Of a stretch of 64,000 bases of DNA, positions 17,515 to 24,993 are shown one piece after another. Each line of letters starts with the position of its first letter. Within the stretch, counting starts at the first letter, position 1. The stretch is from positions 2,746,001-2,810,000 of the forward strand of contig NZ_CP049258.1 of assembly GCF_011046735.1 (NCBI RefSeq). The letters run 5' to 3'. The stretch comes from Nordella sp. HKS 07. Its GTDB lineage: Bacteria > Pseudomonadota > Alphaproteobacteria > Rhizobiales > Aestuariivirgaceae. The position numbers were made by a program, and so were the translations under genes. The notes under the pieces were generated by a model. That model worked only from the letters and a program-made list of their open reading frames with translations. It did not search any database and was not told the DNA's origin.

Positions 17515-18429
17515 ATGACAGACCGGATCGCGATGATCGCCGTCGATTGGGGCACATCCAACCGGCGCGCCTGGGCGCTCGACAGCGACGGCCGCGTGCT
17601 GGCCGAAATGGGTGACGGCGAAGGCCTGCTCAAGGTGGATGCGGGCGGCTTCGCGCGCTCCTTCGCCGATTTTGCCGCCCCCTGGCTGACGGACGATCGC
17701 GTCGTGCCGGTGCTGATGTGCGGCATGGTCGGCAGCAAGATGGGCTGGGCCGAGGTGCCCTATATCGCCGCCCCCGCCGATCTCGCAAGCCTTTCGCGCA
17801 ATCTTTACGCGATCGCGTTCGACGGTCCGGCGCGCATCGCCATCGTGCCGGGTGTCTCCTGCATCCATGACGGCGTGCCGGATGTGATGCGCGGCGAAGA
17901 GTGCCAGGTTCTCGCCGTCCTGACGCAGCGCCAGATGCGCGACGCCTGTCTTCTCCTCCCGGGCACGCATTCCAAATGGGTCCAGGTGAAGGACGGCAGG
18001 CTCGATAGCTTTCGAACCTATATGACGGGCGAGCTCTATAATGCGCTGACCTCAGGCGGCACGCTGGCGCAGCTCATGGAAAAAGGCGAGGCCGATCCCG
18101 AGGCGTTCCGCCGGGGACTGGCGCGGGCCCGCGAGCCGGGCTCGGGCGCCCTCCCGCATCTGCTCTTCGGCGTGCGCACGCTGGGTCTCTTCAATGCCCT
18201 GCCGCGCGCCGGACTCAGCTCCTATCTTTCGGGTCTTCTCATCGGTACCGAAATGCGCGATGCACTCGCCTGGTCGACGGCGAGGGCGGTGATCGCCGTC
18301 GGCTCGCCGAGGCTTCTCGAGAACTACCGGATCGCCGCCGGGGAATTCGGCCTCGCTTTCGAGGCACATGACAACAGCGCGCTATTGCCGCCGGCGCTGC
18401 ACATGATCGCCCGCGATGCTGGTCTTTAG
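17515..18429 (+). CDS. dgoK: 2-dehydro-3-deoxygalactonokinase
   Basis: A 304-residue kinase of the DgoK family that phosphorylates 2-keto-3-deoxygalactonate. The N-terminus IAVDWGTSNRRAWALD is the family phosphate-binding loop; CGMVGSKMGWAEVPY, LPGTHSKWVQV and FRTYMTGELYNAL are conserved blocks, with the ASKHA-type nucleotide site near the C-terminus (VIAVGSPRLLENYRIAA). It is divergent from the GntR regulator and reads toward the convergent kdgK gene. The aldolase normally paired with it (dgoA) is not in the window. Confidence 0.9.
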   Translation: MTDRIAMIAVDWGTSNRRAWALDSDGRVLAEMGDGEGLLKVDAGGFARSFADFAAPWLTDDRVVPVLMCGMVGSKMGWAEVPYIAAPADLASLSRNLYAIAFDGPARIAIVPGVSCIHDGVPDVMRGEECQVLAVLTQRQMRDACLLLPGTHSKWVQVKDGRLDSFRTYMTGELYNALTSGGTLAQLMEKGEADPEAFRRGLARAREPGSGALPHLLFGVRTLGLFNALPRAGLSSYLSGLLIGTEMRDALAWSTARAVIAVGSPRLLENYRIAAGEFGLAFEAHDNSALLPPALHMIARDAGL

Positions 18430-18439
18430 AAACTCTAAA
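18425..18439. terminator. Short hairpin between convergent dgoK and kdgK
   Basis: TTTAGA-AAC-TCTAAA (18425-18439) is a perfect 6-bp inverted repeat at the dgoK stop codon, followed by TTTAAC. It could weakly end transcription in either direction. The stem is short and A/T-rich, so this is tentative. Confidence 0.25.
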
Positions 18440-18480
18440 TTTAACGCGTGATCGGACGGAAGACCGGCGGCTATCCCGCG

Positions 18481-19407
18481 CTATGGCATGAGGTCGACCA
18501 TCGCTTCGCGCGCGATGACGGCGCCCGGATACTGGATGACGCGGCTCGCCAGAAGATGCGCCTTGCGCACGCTGTCCTGGACCGAGGCGCCGGACAGCCG
18601 CGCTGCCAGATAGCCGGCATTGAAGCTGTCGCCGGCGCCGGTCGTGTCGCGCGGCTGGCTGATCCTGTCGAGCATGATGCTGCCCAGCTGCGTGTGAACC
18701 GGCCCGCCGCCGGTCTTGACCACGACCTCGCGGGGACCCAGCGCGGCAATCTCGCCAACCCAGTCTTCGGCGCTCTGCGTCTTGGCGAAGATCGCCTCGA
18801 GATCGTCGGATGAGGGAAGCACATGGCTCGCCGCCGCGATCGCTTCCCGCATCCATGTCGCGGCTTCGGTTCGGTCGGTCCACAGAAGCGGACGGTAATT
18901 CGTGTCGAAGACGGCGGGACGTCCCGCCGAGCTGACACGGCGCAACAACTCGATCAGCCGCCGGCGGCCGGCGGCACCCAGCACGGCGAGCGTGATGCCG
19001 CTGGTGAACACCGCATCACTTGCCGCGAGCCCTTCGGCGAGCTCAGGCTCCTCGAACAATTGCCGGACCGGTGCCTCACCGCGCCAGTAGCTGAAGGAGC
19101 GCTCCCCCTTGTCGTCGGTATCGATGATGTAGAGGCCGGGCCGGCGGCCGGGCACCCGCGCAATATGGCGGCAGTCGATGCCTTCATTCGCGAAACTCTC
19201 GATCATCCAATCGCTCAGCGGGTCATCGCCGAGCCGGGTCACATACTGCACGCGCGCCGTCTCAGGTCTGAGCAGCCGTGCCAGATAGACGGAGGTGTTG
19301 AGCGTGTCCCCGCCGATGCGGCGGTCATAGGTGAGCGGTCCGCTCAGGGATCGGGCCAGCTCGATCATCGGTTCGCCGATGGCGGCGAGGGTCAGGGGCT
19401 TTGTCAT
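18481..19407 (-). CDS. kdgK: 2-keto-3-deoxygluconate kinase, PfkB family
   Basis: A 308-residue ribokinase-family sugar kinase. It starts LAAIGEPMIELARSLSGPL and has the substrate motif YDRRIGGDTLNTSVYLARLL, AVFDTNYRPLLW in the middle and the catalytic ATP-site motif DTTGAGDSFNAGYLAARLSG near residue 255. This set matches 2-dehydro-3-deoxygluconokinases. It would phosphorylate KDG to KDPG for aldolase cleavage. It converges on dgoK, so the locus covers both C4 epimers of the keto-deoxy acid. A fructokinase-like role is less likely given the context. Confidence 0.85.
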   Translation of the reverse strand: MTKPLTLAAIGEPMIELARSLSGPLTYDRRIGGDTLNTSVYLARLLRPETARVQYVTRLGDDPLSDWMIESFANEGIDCRHIARVPGRRPGLYIIDTDDKGERSFSYWRGEAPVRQLFEEPELAEGLAASDAVFTSGITLAVLGAAGRRRLIELLRRVSSAGRPAVFDTNYRPLLWTDRTEAATWMREAIAAASHVLPSSDDLEAIFAKTQSAEDWVGEIAALGPREVVVKTGGGPVHTQLGSIMLDRISQPRDTTGAGDSFNAGYLAARLSGASVQDSVRKAHLLASRVIQYPGAVIAREAMVDLMP

Positions 19408-19425
19408 GGTGGCTTCTTATCCTGC

Positions 19426-19475
19426 GATCCCGAAAAGGGGATACCGATTTTCCGATTGAGCGGGCGCTAAACTCA
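19426..19475. repeat. Copy of a mobile palindromic repeat (GATCCCGAAAAGxGGATACCG type)
   Basis: The segment GATCCCGAAAAGGGGATACC followed by GATTTTCCGATTGAGCGGGC and CGCTAAACTCAAG is an inverted, diverged copy of the repeat found inside the di-heme cytochrome gene at 23738-23852. Fragments of the other end of that element (GATGAGTTTGGATCGAAACG) occur at 19701-19720. Such elements are scattered through rhizobial intergenic DNA. Apart from the iron promoter elements, the 19408-19842 gap shows nothing else. Confidence 0.5.
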
Positions 19476-19520
19476 AGATTTCGAACAGGTTTTTGCGTCG
19501 ACGGCAACCGGTAGCCGATC

Positions 19521-19533
19521 TAGAACACTTCTA
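19521..19533. promoter_or_regulatory. Probable iron control element (Irr box) TAGAACACTTCTA
   Basis: A perfect inverted repeat TAGAA-CAC-TTCTA matches the core of the known rhizobial Irr-binding consensus (TTTAGAAnnnTTCTAAA). It lies ~50 bp upstream of a candidate promoter for the imelysin/bacterioferritin operon. Irr acts under low iron as repressor or activator; position well upstream of the -35 would suit activation. Binding is inferred. Confidence 0.5.
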
Positions 19534-19579
19534 ATCTATTGAACATGCTGAATTTTTTGCCGCGCCCCTGGAATCGCGA

Positions 19580-19620
19580 TTGACAGAGGCGGCCTCCATC
19601 GAATAACTGACTAAATCAGT
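19580..19620 (+). promoter_or_regulatory. Candidate sigma-70 promoter with adjoining palindrome, iron operon
   Basis: TTGACA at 19580-19585 and AATAAC at 19602-19607, 16 bp apart, form a reasonable promoter. The perfect inverted repeat ACTGA-CTAAA-TCAGT at 19606-19620 overlaps the -10 and start region, a typical repressor position. It does not fit the RirA box spacing (TGA-N9-TCA). The mRNA leader to the imelysin ATG would be about 220 bases. Confidence 0.4.
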
Positions 19621-19842
19621 CGGATTATTTGGTTTCCAATGGTCTCGCCATGAGCGCCCAATTCTGTCCCGCGAGCTGTCCTTTGCAGCTCCTCAATCAC
19701 GATGAGTTTGGATCGAAACGGTCCTATGCCGATACGCTGGTTCAAGCCGGCCAGAAGCTCTTGAGCGTTCCCACCGGCGCGGCCGCGGGGACACTCCATT
19801 GAGCCAACCATGCAGAGCGATCTCAGAAGGGGACTTACCATC

Positions 19843-21120
19843 ATGAAACGGCATCTCCTGGCGTTCACCGCCGGCACGGTCCTGACGCTGGCCTCGGTCA
19901 TCTCGATCGCGCGCGGCGCGGAAGTGACGGCGGATGCCGTTCTCAAGCACTATGGCGACGTCGCCGAGGCCATGTATACCGACGCCCATGCGGCTGCCGT
20001 CGATCTGGGCAAGGCGATCGACGCCCTGATCGCCAATCCGTCGGAAGAGACGCTGAAATCCGCGCGCGCCGCCTGGAAGGAAGCGCGTCCCTGGTATCAG
20101 CAGACCGAAGGCTATCGTTTCGGCAACAGCATCGTCGATGATTGGGAGGGCAAGGTGAATTCCTGGCCGCTCGACGAAGGCCTCATCGACTATACCGACA
20201 AGGGGACCTATGGCGAGACCTCCGACGAGAACCCGCTCTATGCCGCCAATGTCATCGCCAACACGTCCATCCGCATCGGCAATGACACCGTCGACACGAC
20301 GAAGATCGATGCCGCTCTCCTGCAGAAGCTGCAAGGGGCGGGCGACAACGAGGCCAATGTGGCGACCGGCTATCATGCCATCGAGTTCCTGCTCTGGGGC
20401 CAGGATCTGAACGGCACCAAGGCCGGCGCCGGCAACCGCCCCGCCACCGACTACGACACCAGGAACTGCAGCAACGGCCATTGCGACCGGCGCGCCGCCT
20501 ATCTCAAGGCCGCGAGCGATCTGCTTGCCGCCGATCTCGCCGAAATGGCCGCGAGCTGGAAGGCCGAGGGTGCCGCGCGCAAGGATCTTGCGGCCAAGGG
20601 CGCGGATGGCGGTCTGTCGACCATCCTCACCGGTCTCGGCAGTCTGTCTTATGGCGAACTCGCCGGCGAGCGCATGAAACTCGGCCTCATCCTGCATGAT
20701 CCGGAAGAGGAGCATGACTGTTTCTCCGACAACACGCACAATTCGCATTATTTCGACCAGGCCGGCATGATCTCGATCTATGGCGGCACGCTCAAGCGCC
20801 GCGACGGCGCCAGCCTCGAAGGTCCGGGTCTTGCAGCACTTGCCGCGGGCAAGGCGCCCGCCGAGGCCAAGAAGCTCGATGGGCTGATGGCCGATGCCGA
20901 GAAGAAACTTGGTGCGATCCGCGACCGGGCGGAAAACGGCAAGGAGTCCTACGATCAGATGATCGGCCAGGACAATCCGGAAGGCAATGCGCTGATTCAG
21001 GCAGGGATCGACGCGCTCGTCGCGCAGACGCGCGGCATCGAAGCGGTGGTCGCCGCCCTCAATCTCAAGATCACGGTCGAGGGCTCCGACAGTCTCGACA
21101 ATCCTTCCGCGGTGCAGTGA
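19843..21120 (+). CDS. Imelysin-family iron-regulated protein (IrpA-like)
   Basis: A 425-residue periplasmic protein; residues 1-25 are a signal peptide (MKRHLLAFTAGTVLTLASVI and onward). The imelysin GxHxxE motif is GYHAIE at 176-181, within ATGYHAIEFLLWGQD; a C-terminal part has EEEHDCFSDNTHNSHYFDQ with further possible metal ligands. Family members (EfeO, IrpA, ICMP) are linked with iron uptake, perhaps binding haem or iron at the cell surface. An AAGGGG site lies before the ATG at 19843; an ATG eleven codons upstream is less likely. First gene of an eight-gene operon behind a probable Irr box. Confidence 0.88.
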   Translation: MKRHLLAFTAGTVLTLASVISIARGAEVTADAVLKHYGDVAEAMYTDAHAAAVDLGKAIDALIANPSEETLKSARAAWKEARPWYQQTEGYRFGNSIVDDWEGKVNSWPLDEGLIDYTDKGTYGETSDENPLYAANVIANTSIRIGNDTVDTTKIDAALLQKLQGAGDNEANVATGYHAIEFLLWGQDLNGTKAGAGNRPATDYDTRNCSNGHCDRRAAYLKAASDLLAADLAEMAASWKAEGAARKDLAAKGADGGLSTILTGLGSLSYGELAGERMKLGLILHDPEEEHDCFSDNTHNSHYFDQAGMISIYGGTLKRRDGASLEGPGLAALAAGKAPAEAKKLDGLMADAEKKLGAIRDRAENGKESYDQMIGQDNPEGNALIQAGIDALVAQTRGIEAVVAALNLKITVEGSDSLDNPSAVQ

Positions 21121-21131
21121 GGAACGCGCTC

Positions 21132-21404
21132 ATGCTCAGATATAGACGACATGTCCAGTCCTTCACGCAAGCCGAGATCGCCGAGAAGCTCAAAGTGGCC
21201 GAGACACTGCGCGGCGAAGGCAAGCGGGTCTATGAAATCGCCCGTGTTCTCGGCGTCACCGACACGACCTATTACAACTGGCTGAAGCGGGCCGAGAAGC
21301 CCCGCTCGGGCGATGCGGAATTGCGCCGCCTGCGCCGCGAGAACGCGCAGCTGAAGCGGGCGGTGAAATCGCTGGCCGGTATCGCCGGAGCGGCACAGAG
21401 CTAA
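21132..21404 (+). CDS. Small helix-turn-helix protein, transposase OrfA-like, in the iron operon
   Basis: A 90-residue basic protein. FTQAEIAEKLKVAETLRGEG and then YEIARVLGVTDTTYYNWLKR form a transposase-type HTH like that of IS3 OrfA proteins; the C-terminal LRRLRRENAQLKRAVKSLAG could form a short coiled coil. ATG at 21132, with GAGGAAC before it, is preferred to a GTG that overlaps the imelysin stop. No second transposase frame or terminal repeats follow; the next gene is a ferredoxin. It may be a domesticated transposase domain serving as operon regulator, or an inert remnant. Confidence 0.65.
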   Translation: MLRYRRHVQSFTQAEIAEKLKVAETLRGEGKRVYEIARVLGVTDTTYYNWLKRAEKPRSGDAELRRLRRENAQLKRAVKSLAGIAGAAQS

Positions 21405-21408
21405 CATC

Positions 21409-21924
21409 ATGATCGTCTGCCAGTGCAACGTCATTACCTCGCGCCACATCAAGGAGGCCGTCAACCGCCTGATGGAGTTTGACGAGTTCCGCGTGGTGAC
21501 TCCGGGCGCGGTCTTTCGCTGCTGCGGCCAGCGGCCGCAATGCGGCGGCTGCATGCCGCATCTGGTGCAGCATGTGGAAGCGGCAGTTCTCGAAGTGCGC
21601 GGTTCGCCGCCTTGCCAAATGGACCAATCTGCACCATTCTCCGCCGAAGAAGCTGAGTATGTGGAGAAGGCGGATGAAGGGTCACAAGAAGGTCATCGAG
21701 TATCTGAACAGGGGTCTGCGCAGCGAGCTGACCGCGGTGAGCCAGTATTGGGTTCATTTCCGGCTTCTGGAGGACTGGGGTTTCTCGAAGCTTGCCAAGA
21801 AGGAGCGCGAGGAATCGATCGAGGAGATGCATCATGCGGACAAGTTCATCGCCCGCATCGTGTTCCTCGAAGGACACCCGAATTTGCAGACACTCGATCC
21901 CTTGATGATCGGGCAGAATATTAA
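21409..21924 (+). CDS. bfd: Bacterioferritin-associated ferredoxin with unusual C-terminal read-through
   Basis: The first ~65 residues are a BFD-like [2Fe-2S] domain: [18 protein letters not shown] then [20 protein letters not shown], giving the CxC and CxxC cysteine sets. Bfd donates electrons to bacterioferritin to release stored iron. Known Bfd proteins end near here, but this frame has no stop and runs 171 codons, overlapping the first ~250 bases of bfr in another frame. The extra residues ([20 protein letters not shown] onward) look like out-of-frame sequence. Either the natural stop was lost or there is a base error near 21600-21670. The adjacent bfr supports the function. Confidence 0.75.
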   Translation: MIVCQCNVITSRHIKEAVNRLMEFDEFRVVTPGAVFRCCGQRPQCGGCMPHLVQHVEAAVLEVRGSPPCQMDQSAPFSAEEAEYVEKADEGSQEGHRVSEQGSAQRADRGEPVLGSFPASGGLGFLEACQEGARGIDRGDASCGQVHRPHRVPRRTPEFADTRSLDDRAEY

Positions 21925-22159
21925 GGAAGTCCTGGAATGCGATCTGAAGGCCGAATACGGCGCGCGTGATCTTTATCGCGAAGCCTACACGGTCTGCCAC
22001 GAGGCCGGGGATTTCGTTTCCATGGAGCTCTTCAAGGAGCTTCTCGCCGATGAGGAAGGCCATATCGATTTCATCGAAAGCGAGCTCAGCCTGCTCGAGA
22101 AGATCGGGCTCGAGAATTACGGCCAGCTCCAGGCCGATTCGAGCGACAAGAAAGAGTAG
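21674..22159 (+). CDS. bfr: Bacterioferritin
   Basis: A 161-residue haem ferritin that forms a 24-subunit iron store in the cytoplasm. All di-iron centre ligands are present: Glu18, Glu51, His54, Glu94, Glu127 and His130, plus Met52, the axial ligand of the inter-subunit haem. The start at 21674 has a good GGAGAAGG site. The reading frame lies inside the read-through end of bfd. Placed in an operon with imelysins and a multicopper oxidase, it links iron entry to storage. Confidence 0.95.
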   Translation: MKGHKKVIEYLNRGLRSELTAVSQYWVHFRLLEDWGFSKLAKKEREESIEEMHHADKFIARIVFLEGHPNLQTLDPLMIGQNIKEVLECDLKAEYGARDLYREAYTVCHEAGDFVSMELFKELLADEEGHIDFIESELSLLEKIGLENYGQLQADSSDKKE

Positions 22160-22179
22160 CGCGAAAGCCACGGACCACG

Positions 22180-22214
22180 TCTCCCTCCCCGCGCTTCGCA
22201 CGGCGGAGGGAGGT
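22180..22214. repeat. Short hairpin CTCCCTCCCCGC / GCGGAGGGAGG
   Basis: CTCCCTCCCCGCGCTTCGCA followed by CGGCGGAGGGAG can form a hairpin in the gap between bfr and the multicopper oxidase gene. It resembles the REP-like units elsewhere in the window and overlaps the ribosome-binding region of the oxidase gene (GGAGGGAGG), so it could restrain its translation. Confidence 0.4.
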
Positions 22215-22222
22215 TATCTCCC

Positions 22223-23677
22223 ATGCTGACGCGCCGGGCCGTTCTCACCGCCGCTGCCGGGGGCCTTGCCGCCCCCGCTTTGCTGTCGCTGTCGCGTGCC
22301 GACACGGCGAAGCCGCTGCCCGAAGCGCCCCCACGCGTCGGCGCCTCCGCCACGCATGAGGTGACGCTCGAAGCCAAGGCACGCAGCGTCGAGTTGTTCG
22401 GCGCCGACGGACCCAAAAGCACGCTATGGACCTATGGCGATGAGCTCTTTCCCATACTGCGCGCGCGGCGCGGCGATCGTCTGCGCGCCACGCTCAGAAA
22501 CAGCCTCGCCGAGCACACCTCCATTCACTGGCATGGCGTGCGCGTGCCCAATGCGATGGACGGCGTCCAGTATGTGACGCAGCAACCGGTGGAGCCGGGG
22601 AACAGCTTCGTCTATGATTTCCCGCTTCCCGATACCGGGACCTTCTTCTTTCATCCTCATTGCAACGAAACGGGACAGGTCGGCCATGGGCTGGTTGGCG
22701 TCCTCATCGTCGAGGGTGATGAAAGCCGGCCTTTCGACGACGAGCTGGTTCTCATCGCCAAGGACTGGCGCCTCGATGCCGATGGCAGCTTCCTACCCTT
22801 CACGACCGACAGCGGGGCGGCGCGCGCCGGCACGTTCGGCACGGTTCGTACCGTCAACGGCCAGCGCAGCCTCACGCGCAAGGTTCCAGCTTCCGCGGAC
22901 ATCCGCCTGCGCCTTCTCAATCTCGATTCGACCCGCATGATGGATGTGGGCGTGGAAGGGGCCGAAGCCCACATCATCGCCATCGATGGCAATCCGCTCC
23001 CCGCTTTGCCGCTCTGCAGCTGGCGCCTCGGCGCCGCCTCGCGCGTCGATCTGGTGCTGCGCACGCCCAAGGCCGGCGGCAAGGTGCTCATCCGCGACTA
23101 TTTTCCGGCCGAGATCTTCGATCTGGCCGAGCTCGAGGTGGAAGGACCTGACCGCCAGGCCGGCGGCTTCGACCCGGCTCCGCTTTATGCCGCGCGCCTG
23201 CCCGAGGCCGATCTTTCGGCGGCAGAGCGGCAGGCCTATGTCTTCGGCGCGGCCTCCGATTCGATCGCCAGCTTCGTCGATACGCTCGACCCGAATGATC
23301 CTTTATCCAAGGTCATATTGGATGAATTGTGCACCGCCGAGCGTACCTTCTGGGCGATCAACAAACGGTCCTGGCCGAATGATGGACATCGCAAGCTGCC
23401 GCCGCCGCTGGCACGGCTTCAGGCGGGCAAGAGCTACCGGTTCATGCTGCAGAACGCGACGCCGCATCCGCATCCGATTCATCTGCATGGACATACATTC
23501 AAGGTGCTCTCGTCCTCCAGGCGCAACCTGCCTGTCCATTATGCCGACACAGTTCTGGTTCTCCCTAAGGAGCGCATCGAGATCGCCTTCGTTGCAACGC
23601 CCGGTAGGTGGATGTTCCACTGCCACATATTGGAACATCTGGAGACCGGCATGATGGGTTATTTCGCGAACACATGA
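22223..23677 (+). CDS. Multicopper oxidase, Tat-exported, probable ferroxidase or cuproxidase
   Basis: A 484-residue three-domain cupredoxin oxidase. A twin-arginine signal (MLTRRAVLTAAAGGLAAPAL) implies folded export to the periplasm. Copper sites are visible: HWHG at 102-105, HPH at 144-146, HPIHLHGH near 417-424, and HCHILEHLETGM near 466-477, which provides the type 1 and trinuclear ligands. Substrate cannot be read from sequence; in this operon Fe(II) oxidation is the reasonable guess. Methionine-rich segments of CueO-type enzymes are not evident. Its stop overlaps the next ATG (ATGA), so it is coupled to the di-heme cytochrome. Confidence 0.88.
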   Translation: MLTRRAVLTAAAGGLAAPALLSLSRADTAKPLPEAPPRVGASATHEVTLEAKARSVELFGADGPKSTLWTYGDELFPILRARRGDRLRATLRNSLAEHTSIHWHGVRVPNAMDGVQYVTQQPVEPGNSFVYDFPLPDTGTFFFHPHCNETGQVGHGLVGVLIVEGDESRPFDDELVLIAKDWRLDADGSFLPFTTDSGAARAGTFGTVRTVNGQRSLTRKVPASADIRLRLLNLDSTRMMDVGVEGAEAHIIAIDGNPLPALPLCSWRLGAASRVDLVLRTPKAGGKVLIRDYFPAEIFDLAELEVEGPDRQAGGFDPAPLYAARLPEADLSAAERQAYVFGAASDSIASFVDTLDPNDPLSKVILDELCTAERTFWAINKRSWPNDGHRKLPPPLARLQAGKSYRFMLQNATPHPHPIHLHGHTFKVLSSSRRNLPVHYADTVLVLPKERIEIAFVATPGRWMFHCHILEHLETGMMGYFANT

Positions 23678-24993
23678 CGGCGTTCCGCACGGCCTGCGCC
23701 ACCTTTCTCTGTCTCACCGCCAGCTCTCTCGCGCAAGATCACGGTGAGTTTGGATCGAATCGATCCAAACTCACAAACGTGATCGATTCCATTAATTTAG
23801 CGCGGGATTCTGGCGAAAAACCGGTATCCACTTTTTCGCATCCCGCGCCCGAGGAGCTCGATTCGGCGGTAGGCAAGGCTTTGTTCGAGCGTCGCTGGGT
23901 GCAGGCGCCGGCCTCCACCAATACCGCCGACGGGCTGGGCCCGCTCTTCAATGCCGGCGCTTGCGCCTCCTGCCACAAGAACGGCAATGGCGCGCGCTTC
24001 TCGATGATCGATGGCGTGCTCGGTGTGGCCGGCTTCGTCGTGCGGCTCGGCGACGCGCAAGGCCATGCCGATCCGTTTCTCGGCCGCCAGCTGCAGGAAC
24101 ATGCCATACCGGGTCTGGCGCCTGAGGCGCGCATTGACCCCTATCTCGAGCAAAGCCCGAACGGCCTGCCGCTGATGCGCGCCAGGATCACCTTTAACGA
24201 CGCCAAGCCAGCGCCCGAGACCCGCACCGAGTTCCGCGTCGCGCCGTCTCTCATCGGCCGCGGCCTCATCGCCCGCGTGGCCGAGGCCGAGATCCTCAAG
24301 CAGGCCGAAAGCGAGGATCGCAATGGCGACGGTATCACCGGCCGCGCCCGCATCGTGTCGACACCGGAAGGCTCGCGCATCGGCCGCTTCGGCCTCAAGG
24401 CGACGGGGGTGAGCCTCGCCGACCAGACCGCCGACGCCATGATGCTCGATATGGGGCTGTCTTCGCCATTCCAGCCTTTCCCTTATGGCGACTGCACCAA
24501 GGCCGAGATCAAATGCCTCGCCAACGCCAATGGCCGCAGCCCGGAAACTGACGGTGAGGAAATTTCGAAGCAAATGGTCGACATGGTCGCGGCCTATGTC
24601 GCAGCACTCGCGCCGCGCCCGGTTCCCGCCAATCCCGAAGGCGCGCGTCTTCTTGCCGCAACGGGCTGCGCGGCCTGCCACACCGAAAGCCTCAAATCGG
24701 AGAGCGGCGACGCTTTGCCGGTCTTCACCGATCTCCTCTTGCATGATATGGGCGATGGTCTGGCGGGCGGCTTCCCCGATGGCTTTGCCTCGGCGAATGA
24801 ATGGCGCACCGCTCCCTTGATCGATCTGGCGTCGCGCAACGGCAAGCGGCGCTATCTGCATGATGGGCGTGCCGCCACCCTCGATGAAGCCATACGCTGG
24901 CATGGTGGCGAGGCCGCGAAAGCGAAGGACCTTTATATGAATCTGTCCGCGTCGGACCGCGCCAAACTGATCGACTATCTGGGATCGCTGTGA
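23674..24993 (+). CDS. Di-heme cytochrome c, DUF1111 / thiol oxidoreductase-like
   Basis: A 439-residue secreted protein with an N-terminal signal (MTAFRTACATFLCLTASSLA). Two haem-binding motifs are seen: CASCH at 97-101 and CAACH at 332-336. Blocks such as GPLFNAGACASCHKNGNGAR, DGITGRARIV and GRFGLKAT are typical of the DUF1111 di-heme family related to cytochrome c peroxidases. Homologues usually sit with imelysin genes. Residues ~22-60 are encoded by an inserted palindromic repeat that leaves the frame open (see 23738-23852). Likely role: periplasmic electron transfer during iron reduction or oxidation. Confidence 0.85.
   Translation: MTAFRTACATFLCLTASSLAQDHGEFGSNRSKLTNVIDSINLARDSGEKPVSTFSHPAPEELDSAVGKALFERRWVQAPASTNTADGLGPLFNAGACASCHKNGNGARFSMIDGVLGVAGFVVRLGDAQGHADPFLGRQLQEHAIPGLAPEARIDPYLEQSPNGLPLMRARITFNDAKPAPETRTEFRVAPSLIGRGLIARVAEAEILKQAESEDRNGDGITGRARIVSTPEGSRIGRFGLKATGVSLADQTADAMMLDMGLSSPFQPFPYGDCTKAEIKCLANANGRSPETDGEEISKQMVDMVAAYVAALAPRPVPANPEGARLLAATGCAACHTESLKSESGDALPVFTDLLLHDMGDGLAGGFPDGFASANEWRTAPLIDLASRNGKRRYLHDGRAATLDEAIRWHGGEAAKAKDLYMNLSASDRAKLIDYLGSL
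23738..23852. repeat. Palindromic repeat inserted in frame in the di-heme cytochrome gene
   Basis: The block begins with a perfect 15-bp inverted repeat, GTGAGTTTGGATCGA (23744-23758) and TCGATCCAAACTCAC (23760-23774), one base apart. It ends with a second palindrome bounded by GCGGGAT (~23802-23808) and ATCCCGC (~23844-23850) around GAAAAACCGGTATCCACTTT. The same units occur as intergenic copies at 19426-19475 and 19701-19720. It adds about 38 codons (SNRSKLTNVIDSINLARDSG and beyond) between the signal peptide and the first domain without breaking the frame. Confidence 0.7.

Noticed and set aside
19606-19620. RirA-type iron-responsive box
   Set aside because: ACTGACTAAATCAGT has TGA and TCA only 5 bases apart; the known RirA operator spacing is 9. 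Kept only as an unassigned palindrome.
21461-22201. Minus-strand frame opposite bacterioferritin
   Set aside because: Bfr on the plus strand has all catalytic ligands, and the antisense translation has no recognisable domain.
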